From positions 550,959 to 614,958 of the forward strand of contig VZQC01006256.1 of assembly GCA_009823505.1 (NCBI GenBank): a DNA stretch of 64,000 nucleotides. Reading direction: 5' to 3'. Numbering within the stretch: the first letter of the stretch is position 1; each line of letters starts with the position of its first letter. The stretch is from Rhizomys pruinosus. Taxonomy: Eukaryota; Chordata; Mammalia; Rodentia; Spalacidae. The position numbers and the translations under genes were made by a program. Below are positions 1 to 10,605 of the stretch, in pieces. The notes under the pieces are model-generated. The model was not told where the DNA came from. It did not search any database and saw nothing but the letters and a program-made list of their open reading frames with translations.

Positions 1-1030
1 CTTGTCAGAATAGATATGCTGTTTACCACTTATGACTTCTGGGGTTTCTACTTTAAGAGGTGAAATTACTTGGGGTGACCCTTTTTCTTTCTTAAATAAT
101 CTCCTAGTGAGAGCTGACTTTCAAATATCTAGAGACTTTCTGAGAGGTCAGTGGGCTTGACCTTGGAGCCTCTTTGATTTGCAAGTTTGCTTATTTTCCA
201 TTTTAGGGGAAGTGTTTCTAATTAATGTATCCAAAACCCATGTGCTATTTTTGGATGCAACTTCCTTTAAAAATTATTTTTTTTTGTAAGTTAATTTGTA
301 CTAATTAGATGTAAAATCATTCCTGGGGAAATTATGTAATTGACATGCAATTTATAAAATAGACGTCTGACATTGTTTGCGCTGCTGCTTTGTAGTGCAG
401 TTAGTAAACAGTTTGCATGGTGGACTTGGATCAGTGTGCTCTGAGGGAAGTTGGCTCAAGACTACTGGTCTTCCAGGGATATCCCAGGTCCTCACTTTGG
501 AGGTCCATCTTCCCCAGAGCATAGTGGGCAGTGCGAGCCTGCACCAACCAGGCCCTTGGCCCTTTGTCTGCTGTTTCAGGATGGTTTACATCTGACTTTC
601 TGTCCCGCTCTGTCGCAGTTCTGGTGTGACTCATGAGTACTGAGTCCTGGCATGAGGGTGGGTCTTGGACGATGCTTTAGGTGAAATATAGAGAGATCTT
701 TCTTCAGCGGGCTCACACAGGCTTCTCTGACATGGGTGATGTTTTGATTGATGACTTGTATGAGGTTTCTGGTATACGTTGGTTACATGGGTAGGTGATG
801 GGTTGGATGTGTTCAAGCCCAACAGGAAAAGCTCAAAACTGCATCTAGAAAACAATCCATTAGGTACACAGTACAGGAAAGTGAGACTTGGCAGCAGTGT
901 GTCTTCCAGGGGCCAACCAGGTGTTGTAACAAGAAGAATGATTAGGCAGTGGAAATCTGAAAAGGCAAAAAGTAAACTCAAGTGTATGCAAAAAAAAAAA
1001 TAGCTCTCTGGAGTAGAGGAAACAGGGAAG
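1..1030. other. Unique sequence, no gene seen
   Basis: AT-rich sequence without a recognisable repeat. Short open frames on both strands lack recognisable domains and are not supported by splice signals. The stretch near 991-1000 ends in an A-run, which could mark the tail of an old retroposed sequence, but I cannot identify a parent. Confidence 0.5.
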
Positions 1031-1046
1031 ACATTGGGAATATTTA

Positions 1047-1264
1047 TTTATTATTATTTTTTTTATGTGTATGAATGTACTATCTATATGTAGGTCTATG
1101 CACCCGTGTCGTGCAATACCGCAGAGGTCAGAAGAGAGTGTCGGATTCCCCTGGAACTGGAGTTAAAGACGGTTCTTAGCCACCATGTGGGTGCTGGGGA
1201 TCGAACCCCTGTTCTCTGCAAGAGCAGTCGGTGCTCTTAACTGTTAGGCCATCTCTCCAGCCCA
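1047..1264 (-). mobile_element. B2 SINE
   Basis: The copy runs from a T-rich tail (A-rich tail of the element) to the complement of the tRNA-like head, ending in ctctccagccc. A perfect 16-bp target-site duplication, acattgggaatattta, lies at 1031-1046 and 1265-1280, so the insertion is complete. This is the form without the 17-bp internal duplication. B2 is a tRNA-derived, Pol III-transcribed SINE moved by L1 proteins. Confidence 0.95.
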
Positions 1265-1410
1265 ACATTGGGAATATTTAAAGTCTGAAGCTGGTAGGAG
1301 GAGTTCTAAGGAAGCAGAATTCAGGGCCTAGGAAAGGCTTGGTGTTTTGAGGGCAGGTAGGGAAGTGAGTCCTATAAACACTGAAAGCACTGCAGACTGG
1401 ATTTCATTTC

Positions 1411-1589
1411 ATTTCATTTCATTTCTTTCTTTCTTTTTTTTTTTTTTGGTCTTTTCAAGACAAGGTCTCCCTGAAGCCCTAGCTGTCCTGGAACTCACTC
1501 TGGAGACCAGGCTGGCCTTGAGCTCACAGAGATCTGCCTGATTCTGCCTCCTAAGTGCTGGTATTAAAGGCACCCGCCACCATACCCAG
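1411..1589 (-). mobile_element. B1 SINE
   Basis: A 7SL-derived B1 in reverse orientation, with its T-rich tail on the left and the complement of the 5' end (ccatacccagc) on the right. The target duplication ctggatttcatttc is present at 1397-1410 and 1590-1603. The left copy sits in a short ATTTC repeat that probably expanded from it. Confidence 0.93.
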
Positions 1590-1603
1590 CTGGATTTCAT
1601 TTC

Positions 1604-2515
1604 TTACTGGGAGGAGATGTTTCTGTCAGTGCGAAGTAGTATGCTCAGGTGATGTGACCCAGAACAAGAAACAGGAAGCAAGAGGTCTATACCCCTTCTT
1701 CCTCCTCCAGCCTTCTGGTTCCCTTCTAAGGGTCATATTCACTATGCTGAACAGTCTTTGGACTAGGGTGTGTGGTTTTCAGAGTCCCAATTCCAGCATC
1801 AAAAAACATTATGAAAGGGTAGGCTGAAGCTAAACCTAGCAGCTTAACGGCGGACACAGAATGTGTCAACAAATGTGCCGTGTAGTTCAAGGCTGATTAT
1901 TAGAAGCATAAAGCCCAATCTGGGAGAGGCAATAATTATCTTTAAATTGGTCAGATTTATTGGGTTTGGGTGTGCACACTATAATCACAAGATGTAGGCC
2001 TACCTAGAGAAGGTATCTTTACCTGGAGAGGAGATTCAGAACCATGGCAGGGATACCAGATTAGAGGATTCAGTGCAGAGTTAGGACGTCAAACTACTGG
2101 GGCTGCAGGTGAGAAGCAGAGTTGGGGTGGGTGATTCCAGGTAGGTAACAAACGGATGGGGGGCTGAAGAACGGCAGGTTCCAGTTTGGGATAACAAGGG
2201 CTTTATTTTTCTTTGTAAATAATGAGAACAAAGCATTTCTTTTGATTGTAGAAGCTTAGAATGTAGAACCTTAGAAAGCAGATAACTAAGACTGTCAGCA
2301 ATGGTGCAGGGGAAGGAATCCCTGCTGTAGGTGGAGGTACTTACTGCTGCGGCCTGCTGAGTTCATGTCCTCCTGCCTTTCGCCTTGCCTGAGGTGCTGG
2401 GTCTGGCAGTAGTGACCCCTAAGGCCAGGTCTTCAAGGATGCATGTTCAAGCTCCCGTAATTTCCTAGATGTTTCTCCAAAGCTAGATCCTTTTCTAAGA
2501 AGAATTTTGGCACCA
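1604..2515. other. Unique sequence, no gene seen
   Basis: Non-repetitive sequence with no recognisable exon, repeat or RNA gene. Open frames here are short and unsupported. Confidence 0.45.
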
Positions 2516-2519
2516 GCCC

Positions 2520-2825
2520 CCAAGATAATTACATTTTTCCCACCTTCTTGCATCCAGAAAAATTTAAAGATGTAAATAAGAATAATTTGTAATTGTACCT
2601 CCTGAAAATGACCACAGTTAACATTCCAACCATTATTTTCTGCACAAATACATTCATTTTTCGAGTAATTTGGATCATAGTGAATCTATGGTTTTGTTTC
2701 TTGCTTTTTCTTCCTCTACTTAACACGTGAGCACTTTTCAAAGGCTAATATGTGGTTTTTTTTAAAGATCTGTTTTTAACACCTAATCCCCAGTTCTTGG
2801 ATTGTATCACAACTTGTGTAGGATA
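2520..2825 (-). mobile_element. Possible ancient L1 3' fragment
   Basis: AT-rich text with the phrase order of old mammalian L1 3' sequence in reverse: a 'cacagttaacatt' block, then a cold-spot rich in 'ttgcttttt...cttaaca'. Divergence is high and I recognise it by pattern only. Confidence 0.35.
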
Positions 2826-2879
2826 TTTTGCTTATAACTGATTTTCTTTTTGGCTTTCATGGTCAGTTTTCTTGTTTAT

Positions 2880-3092
2880 ATTTCTTTATTTTATGTGTAC
2901 GAGTGTATTGTCTGCATGTAAGTAGGCACAGCCGTGCCATGCAATGCTGCAGAGGTCAGAAAAGGGTGTCTGATTCCTCTGGAACTGGAGTTCAAGATGG
3001 TTCTTAGCCATCATGTGGGTTCTGGGAATCGACCCCGGGTCCTCTGCAAGAGTAGTCTGTGCTCTTAACCGCTAGGCCATCTCTCCAGCCCC
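2880..3092 (-). mobile_element. B2 SINE abutting an L1 tail
   Basis: The complete order of a reverse B2 is visible, ending gctaggccatctctccagcccc. No clear target duplication was found. Its head end lies directly against the 3' end of the L1 fragment that starts at 3093. Internal changes (cctctggaactggagttcaag) show an older copy without the 17-bp unit. Confidence 0.9.
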
Positions 3093-4092
3093 TGTAATTT
3101 TCATACAATATAGTTGGATGCTATTTAGGACCTCTCTCCAATCTGTGCCCTTCCCCTCACATCCCCCTGCCCAATTTAATGTGGCTTATAGAGTCTGATT
3201 TGTGTCCTCCAGTGCAGGTCCATCCACTGGGCCCACCAAGAGTCCCATCCCTGTAAGACATTGTCTCTCCCCCTCCCAGCAGCCACGAATACCAAAAGAT
3301 CCTTAGGTTGCGTTGGGATTTCTTACTTACTTCCCCGTGTCTATGCTGGGATTTTGTCTGGTGTGAGCTAGCATGGGACTTGTACATGTTGTCTGCATTG
3401 CTGTGAGTTCATGTGAGTAACTGACCAGCTGTCTGGAAGATTGTTTCCTTGTGCTCATTCACTCCCTCTGGCTCTTGGAATCTTTCCACCTCCTCTTCTG
3501 CAATGATCCCTGAGCCTTGGGAGGCAGAGGTTTGAAGTACATGTCCTATTCAGGAATAAGCATCTGCTGCCTCTTGTTCTCTGCTCATTGGCCAATCGTG
3601 GGTCTCTGTGTTAATATCATTATCTGTTGCATGAGGAACCTTCTCTGCTGCGAGTTGAGAGACACATTCATTCTATGTGTAGAGTTTGCATTGAAGATGT
3701 GTCACTTAGGATTAAGTGTCTTATAGAGACACCTATTCTCTGCATTTGACCAGTTCTGGAATTCTGTCCTCCATGTGTTGCAAAAAGAAGCTTCTTTGAT
3801 AGGGTTGAAAGATACACTTGCCTGTAAATATGAGGATGCATATTTAGAATAAAGAAAGAAATTACATTGGTCAAAATTACATGTGGCCAAAGTAGTTTTT
3901 TTTTCTCTTGGATCTGTAACTTCTCCAGCCATGTGTACTTGGCTGTTTGCAGAACCACACATGAATTTCTTCCCACTGCTTAGGCCTTAATTCCAATTAG
4001 ACAGCTGTTGATTACCTCCATGTGCCACTATTGCACCAGTAGCAACAGTTTGCTAGGCCAGTCATTGTTGTTTATGAGGCTTTACAGCTGGG
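3093..4092 (-). mobile_element. Rodent L1 3'-UTR fragment (copy 1)
   Basis: Non-coding L1 3' sequence in reverse orientation, matched to two other copies in this window (5476-6600 and 21533-22560). Shared blocks include the 'ctctggctctt...atctttc...tgatccctgag' section and the 'aaaaagaagcttctttgat' section. No ORF2 remains, so it is a 5'-truncated copy. The assignment to an Lx-like L1 family is from memory of rodent L1 3' ends and is not proven here. Confidence 0.7.
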
Positions 4093-4206
4093 TTCATTTT
4101 GTTCTTTTGAGTCAAGGTCCTGATTTGTAGCCCTGGCTGTCCTGGAACTTGAGATCTTCCTGCCTCTGCTTCCCGAGTACTACAATTACGGGTATGCACT
4201 ACTAAA
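4093..4206 (-). mobile_element. Degenerate B1 SINE
   Basis: Recognisable pieces of a reverse B1 (gagtcaaggtcctga, ccctggctgtcctggaact, tgcctctgcttcccgagt) with a deletion of the central section. It sits at the upstream end of L1 copy 1. Confidence 0.7.
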
Positions 4207-4553
4207 ACCATCTTTTATTGTAGAAAAAAATGCATGTACACAAAAGAGAACATTACAGTGGACCTCACTGGACACACAACTCAGCCTTACCAGTTACCTG
4301 CATTCTGACACATGTTCTTGCTAGCCCCTCCCCTCATTTTTTTTCAAAGTCAACTTTTTCTTGAAGCTTTGTGCATTTCATACAACATTTCCCCCATCAA
4401 ATCTAGACCCGTTCCCCTTTCCTTGTCCCCCACCCCACCAGACCTCTTGCATTCTGCCACACATGTTTTTCATCTTTTTTTCTCAGTCTTTTAAAATTTT
4501 CAATGCAGAAGTTTGCTGTTTTGGTTAGATGTTCTCCATTTCAGTCAGTTCTT
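4207..4553. other. Unassigned AT-rich sequence
   Basis: No gene seen. The part around 4370-4460 resembles the pyrimidine-rich 3' end of a rodent L1 in reverse, but too weakly to call. Confidence 0.35.
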
Positions 4554-4573
4554 TGACCCAGTCTTTTTTTTTT

Positions 4574-4792
4574 AAATTTTATTTATTTTTGTATGTGTAT
4601 GAATGTACTGTCTGCATGTATGTTTGTGCACCCGTGTCATGCGATGCCGTGGAGGTCAGAAGAGGGCGTCAGATTCCCCTGGAACTGGAGTTAAAGACAG
4701 TTCTCAGCCGCCATGTGGGTGCTGGGGATCGAACCCAGGTCCTCTGCAAGAGCAGTCAATGCTCTTAACTGCTAGGCTATCTCTCCAGCCCC
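4574..4792 (-). mobile_element. B2 SINE
   Basis: A full reverse B2 flanked by the duplication tgacccagtctttttt at about 4554-4573 and 4793-4812. The antisense B box reads ggggatcgaaccc, an intact match to the Pol III box B. The copy lacks the 17-bp duplication. Confidence 0.95.
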
Positions 4793-4812
4793 TGACCCAG
4801 TCTTTTTTTTTT

Positions 4813-5082
4813 TTTTGTTCCTTCCAATTTGCATCACTCCAAAATATTCATATATGCATGTCACACATATATCAAGATTATGATGTCATAGGTTTTAACA
4901 TCTTCAGCTTATGATTTCTTTTTTTTTTTCCTCTTTTTCTTTATTAGGCTGAAAGATGTCATGTTTCCCTCTCCTCATTTTTGTTGGACTATCTTAAACC
5001 AAATGCCAAATGTTGGGTCCTTTCCCAACATTGAAAGTTATTTCCCTTAAAAAATAAGTAAAATAAGTTCTTTTAAAAAATT
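4813..5082. other. Unassigned sequence, no gene seen
   Basis: AT-rich, with two T-runs. Nothing recognisable as an exon or a named repeat. Confidence 0.35.
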
Positions 5083-5093
5083 TTATTTATTGG

Positions 5094-5240
5094 GGCCGGG
5101 GGTGGTGGCACACACCTTTAATCCAGCACTCAGGAGGCAGAGGCAGGTGGATTTCTCTGAGTTCAAGGCCAGCCTGGTCTATGTAGTGAGCTCCAGGCCA
5201 GTTGGGACTAAAGGGAGACCCTGTCTCAAAAAGACCAAAA
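5094..5240 (+). mobile_element. B1 SINE inserted at the 5' edge of a B2
   Basis: Plus-strand B1 beginning gggccgggggtggtgg and ending in caaaaagaccaaaaaa. The 12-bp target ttatttattggg occurs before it (about 5083-5094) and after it (about 5243-5254). The right copy overlaps the first bases of the next B2, so the B1 landed exactly at that older B2's 5' boundary. Confidence 0.9.
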
Positions 5241-5253
5241 AAATTATTTATTG

Positions 5254-5472
5254 GGATAGAGAAATGGCTCAGCAGTTAAGAGCACTGGGTGTTCTTGCAG
5301 AGGACTCAGATTTGATTCCCAGCACCTATATGGTGACTAACAACTGTCTATAACTCCAGTTTCAGGGCATCTGACAACCTCTTTTGACCTCTGTGGGCAT
5401 TACATAATATGGATGGTGCACTTACATAGATGCAGGCTCATACACATAAAAATAAAATGAAAATAATAAAGT
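5254..5472 (+). mobile_element. B2 SINE, older copy
   Basis: Plus-strand B2 with a worn head (atagagaaatggctcagcag), box B region gatttgattccc and the A-rich tail (acacataaaaataaaatgaa). Its tail runs straight into the T-rich 3' end of the L1 fragment at 5476, so the two elements lie tail to tail. Confidence 0.88.
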
Positions 5473-5475
5473 ATT

Positions 5476-6600
5476 ATAAGTTTTAAAATTTATTTTTGAG
5501 AATATCATACATGAGTATTGTCTTTGCATTATCTCCATCCCTCCTAGTCCCTCCTCTAACTCTTCCCATGTCCCCCATTCCCTCTTCATTTCTTGGCCTC
5601 TTTTTTGATTATTATTGTTATATATACATACATAATTTATAAATACACACACATATGACTAGCTCTGAGGAATGCTAGGTCTCATAGTATCAGAAGACAC
5701 TATGCAAGCTGCCAAGGAAGAAAACCAATCAATGATCCTACCCAGCTAGTTTCTTGCTTTTTCTTCCTCTGAGTCCATTTAGTGGTGCTCCAGTGTACCT
5801 GTATTTAGGACTGGCCACCTGGGATTAGATAGACTGTCAGCAGGATAATCCCTGGAGAAAACTGATTCTCCTCCCCTCATCATCCGTTGATTGTAGTTCT
5901 TCATCTTGAGGTGGGACCTCATGAAATTTCCCCTGTCCACCTTCACGTGTCAAGTGGTCTTGTCATTATGCAGATCTCATTACACTACCACTCTGTGGAG
6001 ATCTCGTTGGTGTAGCCTCCCTGTCCTGTCTAGAATATGTTACCTAACAGCAGATGTCTTGTCGCTCTGGCTCTTACATTCTTTCTACCACTCTTCTGTG
6101 ATGTTCCCTGAACCTTATGTGTAGAGGTTGCATTCCAGATATGTCACTTAGGGCTAGGCACCTTATGGTTACTTCTTCCCTGTGTTTGACTAGTTGTGGA
6201 ACTTTGTAATAGTTCCCATCTGTTCCAAAAAGAAGCTTCTTTGATGAGTAGTGAGAGGTATACTTGTCTATAAATATAAAGACATGTATTTAGAATACAG
6301 TGTGAAATTACATTGGTCTAGGGAAGTGACAGAAGTAGGTTTTTCTCTAGGTTCTATGACCTCTTACAGCCATGTGTACTTGACTATGTTTATAGTATCA
6401 TGCATGAATTACCTTCATTGAACTGACCTTAAGTCCAGGTAGACAGAAGTTGATTACCTCCAAGATAAAAGTGCTACTACTGCACCAATAGAGATAGTTT
6501 TCTGGGCTGGTTATTGTTGTTGTGGTTCATAGACTTTACAGCTGAGTAGGATCATTAATTGACTTTCTCCCTTGCATAGTGTCTTCTGATAAGGTGAGGG
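5476..6600 (-). mobile_element. Rodent L1 3'-UTR fragment (copy 2)
   Basis: Reverse L1 3' end. It begins with the complement of the terminal AATAAA-like end (ttttaaaatttatttttgag) and continues through the non-coding 3' region. Sections at 6124-6320 match 3660-3870 of copy 1 nearly base for base (for example the aagaagcttctttgat block). No L1 reading frame is present. Confidence 0.72.
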
Positions 6601-6876
6601 CTCGTCTTCAGGGAGGAGGTTCCCAGGTCAGTTCTAGCTCTGTTGCTCCAAGTCCTAACTAAAATGGCTAAAATAGAGTACTTTAACTGGAGAGGGAGGA
6701 GACAGGGCTCTATAAGAGGAGAGAGGAAAGATAAGTAGATAAGTAATACTTAGGTGGTATGAGGAAGCAAAGGGAAGTGTAATATTTAATAAGCCTACTG
6801 AAAAATACATATATGTGAGTGCATGTGTATAGCCGAAGGCTATATAACAAAATAATTTCTTTTTAGAAATAGTTCT
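6601..6876. other. Unassigned sequence, no gene seen
   Basis: May be the worn upstream part of L1 copy 2. No exon or SINE is visible. Confidence 0.35.
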
Positions 6877-6890
6877 AAAGATTGATTTTT

Positions 6891-7062
6891 TTTTTTTTGG
6901 TCTTTTCAAGACAGGGTCTCTCTGTAGCCCCAGCTGTCCTGGAACTCACTCTGTAGACCAACCAGGCTGGCCTTGAACTCACAAAGATCTGCCTGCCTCT
7001 CTGCCTCCCGAGTGCTAGGATTAAAGGCGTGCGCCACCATGCCTGGCAAAGCCACGCCTGGC
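6891..7062 (-). mobile_element. B1 SINE with a duplicated 5' end
   Basis: Reverse B1 with the target duplication aaagattgattttt at 6877-6890 and 7063-7076. Its 5' end is doubled: 'gcctggcaaagccac' is followed by 'gcctggcaaag', and there is a small 'accaacc' duplication near 6957. All extra bases lie inside the target duplication, so they were present at, or arose after, one insertion. Confidence 0.92.
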
Positions 7063-7285
7063 AAAGATTGATTTTTATTGAGAATAAAAAAGTAATAAGC
7101 ACTCTGAGCATGCTAAAATTGTTTTCAGTTAACAATCCTCTCCCTCCACAAACACTGATCTACACAAATATTGTTCAGCTGAACTTTTTTTTATAGAAAA
7201 TAAAATTCATAGGTTAATTTGACAGTAAAATAACTTCTTAAAAGAACAAAGAGAACACCATTGTCACACTTACAAAAATGAAGAA

Positions 7286-7515
7286 TAGGAGATGGAGAGA
7301 TGGCTTAGCAGTTAAGAGGACTTACTGTTCTTTTAAAGGACCTGGGTGTGGCTCCCAGCACCCACATAACAGCTTACATGTATCTTTAACTATAGTTCCA
7401 GGGGGTCCAACACCCTCTTCTGGCCTCTGCAGGCACCAGGCACACCTGTGATGCACTTGTACACATGTAGTCATACACATAAAATAAAAACAAGTAAAAT
7501 CTTTTAAAAAAAAGC
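7286..7515 (+). mobile_element. B2 SINE, older copy
   Basis: Plus-strand B2 (ggagagatggcttagcag ... cacataaaataaaa) with a damaged box B (gggtgtggctccc), so it is unlikely to be transcribed by Pol III. Its tail borders the T-rich end of the following L1-like fragment. Confidence 0.87.
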
Positions 7516-7544
7516 AACAAAGAAAATTCTTTTTTTTTTTTAAT

Positions 7545-8680
7545 TTTTTTATTTTTATTTTTAAGGGATTCTACAATACAATGACACAGTTGTTTGCAGA
7601 TAACAATGATGTTACTCAGTATGTCATACAATTAAGTAATTGGTGCATTTTGCAAGTATCTATGTCCAAATTTTGAACAACCCAAGGTTCCCATAGTCCA
7701 GTTGGAGAAGCTTGTATGCACAGGCATGTTGATCAATCAGGTGTCCAGACTATATTCCTATAGTCTCATGATTCACCCCTATCTCTCCACAGCCCTTACA
7801 ATCTACCACGCCTCCTCTTCCGCAGTTTGTTCCCTAGGCTTTGGGAAAGGGGCACAAATGGGTGAGAAGAAAACAGTCTAATTTCTTTGGAGTTGTCATT
7901 TTGGACTCTGGTCTGTTCAGTTTGTTTCTCTTCACGGATTGACAGCTTTCACAGTGATACCCTTTTCAGTCATACTAACAAAGCTCAAGCTATTGGATGT
8001 ACAGGCATTTAAGCAGTACCACTTATTGTGTCAAGCTAAGCTGTGAGCATAGACACAGATGCTTGGATGGTATGCTAATCCGCAAACTGTGGTTTCTCTA
8101 TAAAGGGTGACAAGTTCTTGTTGTGGCTTATAACATCGCCTAACCACTAGAGGACATAAGCTTGTGGCATCCGCTGTGAGTTATTCCTCCAAGGAGAGAG
8201 CTAATAGCCAAATAGTTTTGGGATATAATATAGACACTTGGCTGCCACTGTTGCACTGTATCTCCAGGCTGTTGAGGTGTAGCTGATATTTTCGGAGGAG
8301 TCTTGTTTGTCTCAGGGAGACCAATATTTTGCTGTATTGCTGTAGTGGCCTTTGGTAACGCTCTCTAGCATTTCAGAGGCCAGTTGTATGCTAGCAGGTG
8401 ACTGTAGCATACAGTTGTATGCTAGCAGGTCTCATAATATTTTTCATGCTCACACCAGGTCTTCGACAACAGGGACTTACTGCCTTTCTCCTTGCATATA
8501 TCCCATTTATAGGCAAAAGGCCTTTATAATTTGGGGGAGTGGGTTTGAATCCCCTAGCCAACATCTCCTAGGCAGAATAATTCATTGCTGATGTCAGAGC
8601 TTTCCTGTAGTAATATATTTTGCTTAATTACACAACTTATAAACACTTTACTATTGAATTAGAAAATTCTTTAATACCAT
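7545..8680 (-). mobile_element. Probable rodent L1 3'-UTR fragment (different segment or family)
   Basis: The left end reads as the complement of an A-rich tail with AATAAA-like runs (ttttttatttttatttttaag). The body is non-coding and shows L1-3'-UTR-like text, but does not align by eye to copies 1 to 3. A 19-bp direct repeat, cagttgtatgctagcaggt, occurs at 8381-8399 and 8412-8430. The family call is uncertain. Confidence 0.5.
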
Positions 8681-8793
8681 CTAATATCTGGACATGTTCA
8701 ACTTTTCCTTATCATGGTGAAAAGTCTTATTGGCTTCAATGCACTTGAATTGGGGTCCTAGCAAAGGTCCATATTCTGCATGTGGGATGTCTC

Positions 8794-8796
8794 TTT

Positions 8797-8850
<54 letters not shown>
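8794..8850. repeat. (CTTT)n microsatellite
   Basis: About 14 uninterrupted CTTT units next to the T-tail of a B1. It probably grew from the tail of that B1 (GAAA/AAAG on the element strand). Confidence 0.95.
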
Positions 8851-8852
<2 letters not shown>

Positions 8853-9000
8853 TTTTTTTTTTGAGACAGGGTTTCTCTGTAGCTCTGGCTGTCCTGGAAC
8901 AACTTGCTATGTAGACCAGGCTGGCCTTGAACTCACAGAGATCCACCTGCCTCTGCCTCCCAAGTGCTGGGATTATAGGCGTGTACCACCATGCCCAGGT
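8851..9000 (-). mobile_element. B1 SINE
   Basis: Reverse B1 from gagacagggtttctctgtag to the complement of the 5' end (accaccatgcccagg). An imperfect target duplication, gggatgtctctt / gggatacctctt, lies at 8783-8794 and 9003-9014, with the CTTT tract between the left copy and the B1 tail. Confidence 0.92.
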
Positions 9001-9229
9001 CAGGGATACCTCTTAATCCACACCACCACGACCTCCCTTAGGACCACACCCTTTGTGGGGTGGAGGATTTATAATTTATAATTATATAAAGCAGTTTGCA
9101 GTTCTCTATCTGTATCAGAGTGCTGAGTTTTAACAGTGGATGCCTCTGCTATAGATTTGTGAGAACAAGCACGAATCTCACCTGTCCTCAACACTGACTG
9201 CCATTACAATGAAAAAAAAAAATCAATGT

Positions 9230-9660
9230 GACGGGTGAATGATAGTATTTCATAGTTGCTTTAACTTGCTTTTCTCTGATTCTGAGCATGATTGAACAGT
9301 TCTCCATATACATATTAGCTGTTTGTATTTCTTACTTTGTGAATTATCTGCCTTGACCTCTGCCCCTTTTAAAAAGTGGTATTGATTATCATGCCTGAGT
9401 CTATAGTGATATTTAAATACAGAGATATTTAAAATTTTTACAAAGTGACATTTATTATCTTTTCCTTTATGAAATTTCCCCTTGCTTTTAAGCTTAGAAA
9501 ACCCTTTCCCCTATTTTTAAGAGCTAGTCTCCTATATATGTTTTTCTAGATTCCTTGTTTGATTTTCACTGAGGTTTGAAATCCATAGGGAATCTCATAT
9601 GGAGAGACCATTGATCTAGTAACATGTACTGAACAATTCATTTCTTCATGAGTCTTTGAT
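9230..9660 (-). mobile_element. Ancient L1 fragment (antisense ORF2 region)
   Basis: The order of phrases (ttgaacagttctcc, tagctgtttgtatttctt, ctgccccttttaaaaa, then aaaccctttcccc and ttgatctagtaacatgt) follows the antisense 3' part of mammalian L1 ORF2. It is full of stops and clearly dead. Confidence 0.5.
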
Positions 9661-10390
9661 GTCTTTATCACGTGAACTTTCATAGTCATTGGTTTCCTGG
9701 GGGTCTCCTTGGGTGGTAGTGCGATCCTTGGTGTGGGGTATGGGAGCTAAGCAAGTAGGCATCAGCTCCGGTTGGAGACTTTTGTCCTTGGCATTCTGGG
9801 AGTTTGTACTTTCTCTGTCCTGGAAGACTTCTGTAACCCCTGTCACCTCATTTTCTTTCTTTCTTGCCTCCAGGATAGATGTTCAGATTGCTGTTTCTGT
9901 CCATGTTGGAAGACCCAGAAGTCTCTTGCCTGGGCACCTGTCCATACTGGAGACCCACATGGTGTCCACTTCCCAGATAGTCTTTATCTTTGTAGGATTT
10001 TCCTCAGTTTATAATTATAGGTAATTTTGTTTATTGCCTCCTACCAGAGTGTAAGCTAAAAGGACCCCCGTGTAGGTTTATACATGGGGGCATGAGGAGT
10101 GGGAAGAAGGGACCGGGTGGCCAGTCCTTTGGAACTGGTGGCTTCAGTGACCTTGTGATCTGAGTGAACACCAGAGACAGTCATCGATTACAACAGATAC
10201 TCTTTTATGGAACAGAAGGACAGCCTACCTGAAATGAAGAGCCGTCTATCCCAGAAAATCTGGGGCAGCTGTGGGCCCAGAGATGGCCACAGGTCTGTAC
10301 AGAGCCAAGAACATCACTCATTTGACCCTGAGCTGACACCTGACCTCCAGAGATGATTATTCCTGCTCTCTACTAGCATATTCCTGGCAA
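9661..10390. other. Unique sequence, no gene seen
   Basis: An open frame of about 110 codons at 9689-10024 has no recognisable domain and no exon-like borders. I regard it as chance. Confidence 0.4.
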
Positions 10391-10394
10391 AATG

Positions 10395-10605
10395 GGGTCG
10401 GGAGACATTTGCATCCAAACCGCCAAGCTCTTTAAATGCTGGGGCCTAGAGGCCCGATGGGTTTATTAGATTATCATTGCGGAAGTTAATAAAGAATTAA
10501 TTTCTCTTCATGTGACATCTAAAGGCAGTTATTTCAGGAGCCTGTCCATTTATACAAAGCCAAGTATTTGTCAAGTGTCAGAGGCAATTCCCAGGTCTCA
10601 GTGCC
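10395..10605. promoter_or_regulatory. Candidate conserved non-coding element with an octamer
   Basis: A unique AT-rich block with a perfect POU octamer ATTTGCAT at 10407-10414, homeodomain-type sites (gttaataaag, gaattaattt) around 10485-10502, and a SOX-like atacaaag near 10552. Such density in a repeat-free island is typical of enhancers near developmental genes. This is inference: no alignment was possible. Confidence 0.3.

Noticed and set aside
3093..4092. Possible active L1
   Set aside because: Only non-coding 3' sequence is present. No ORF1 or ORF2, so it is a dead truncated copy, as are the other L1 pieces here.
4603..4914. Recurrent protein-like frame 'YCLHVGLCTRVVQC...' seen at many places (for example 4603, 38012, 51096, 56607, 61878, 63801)
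   Set aside because: It is the translation of antisense B2 SINEs, not a protein family. Each occurrence coincides with a B2 with a target duplication.
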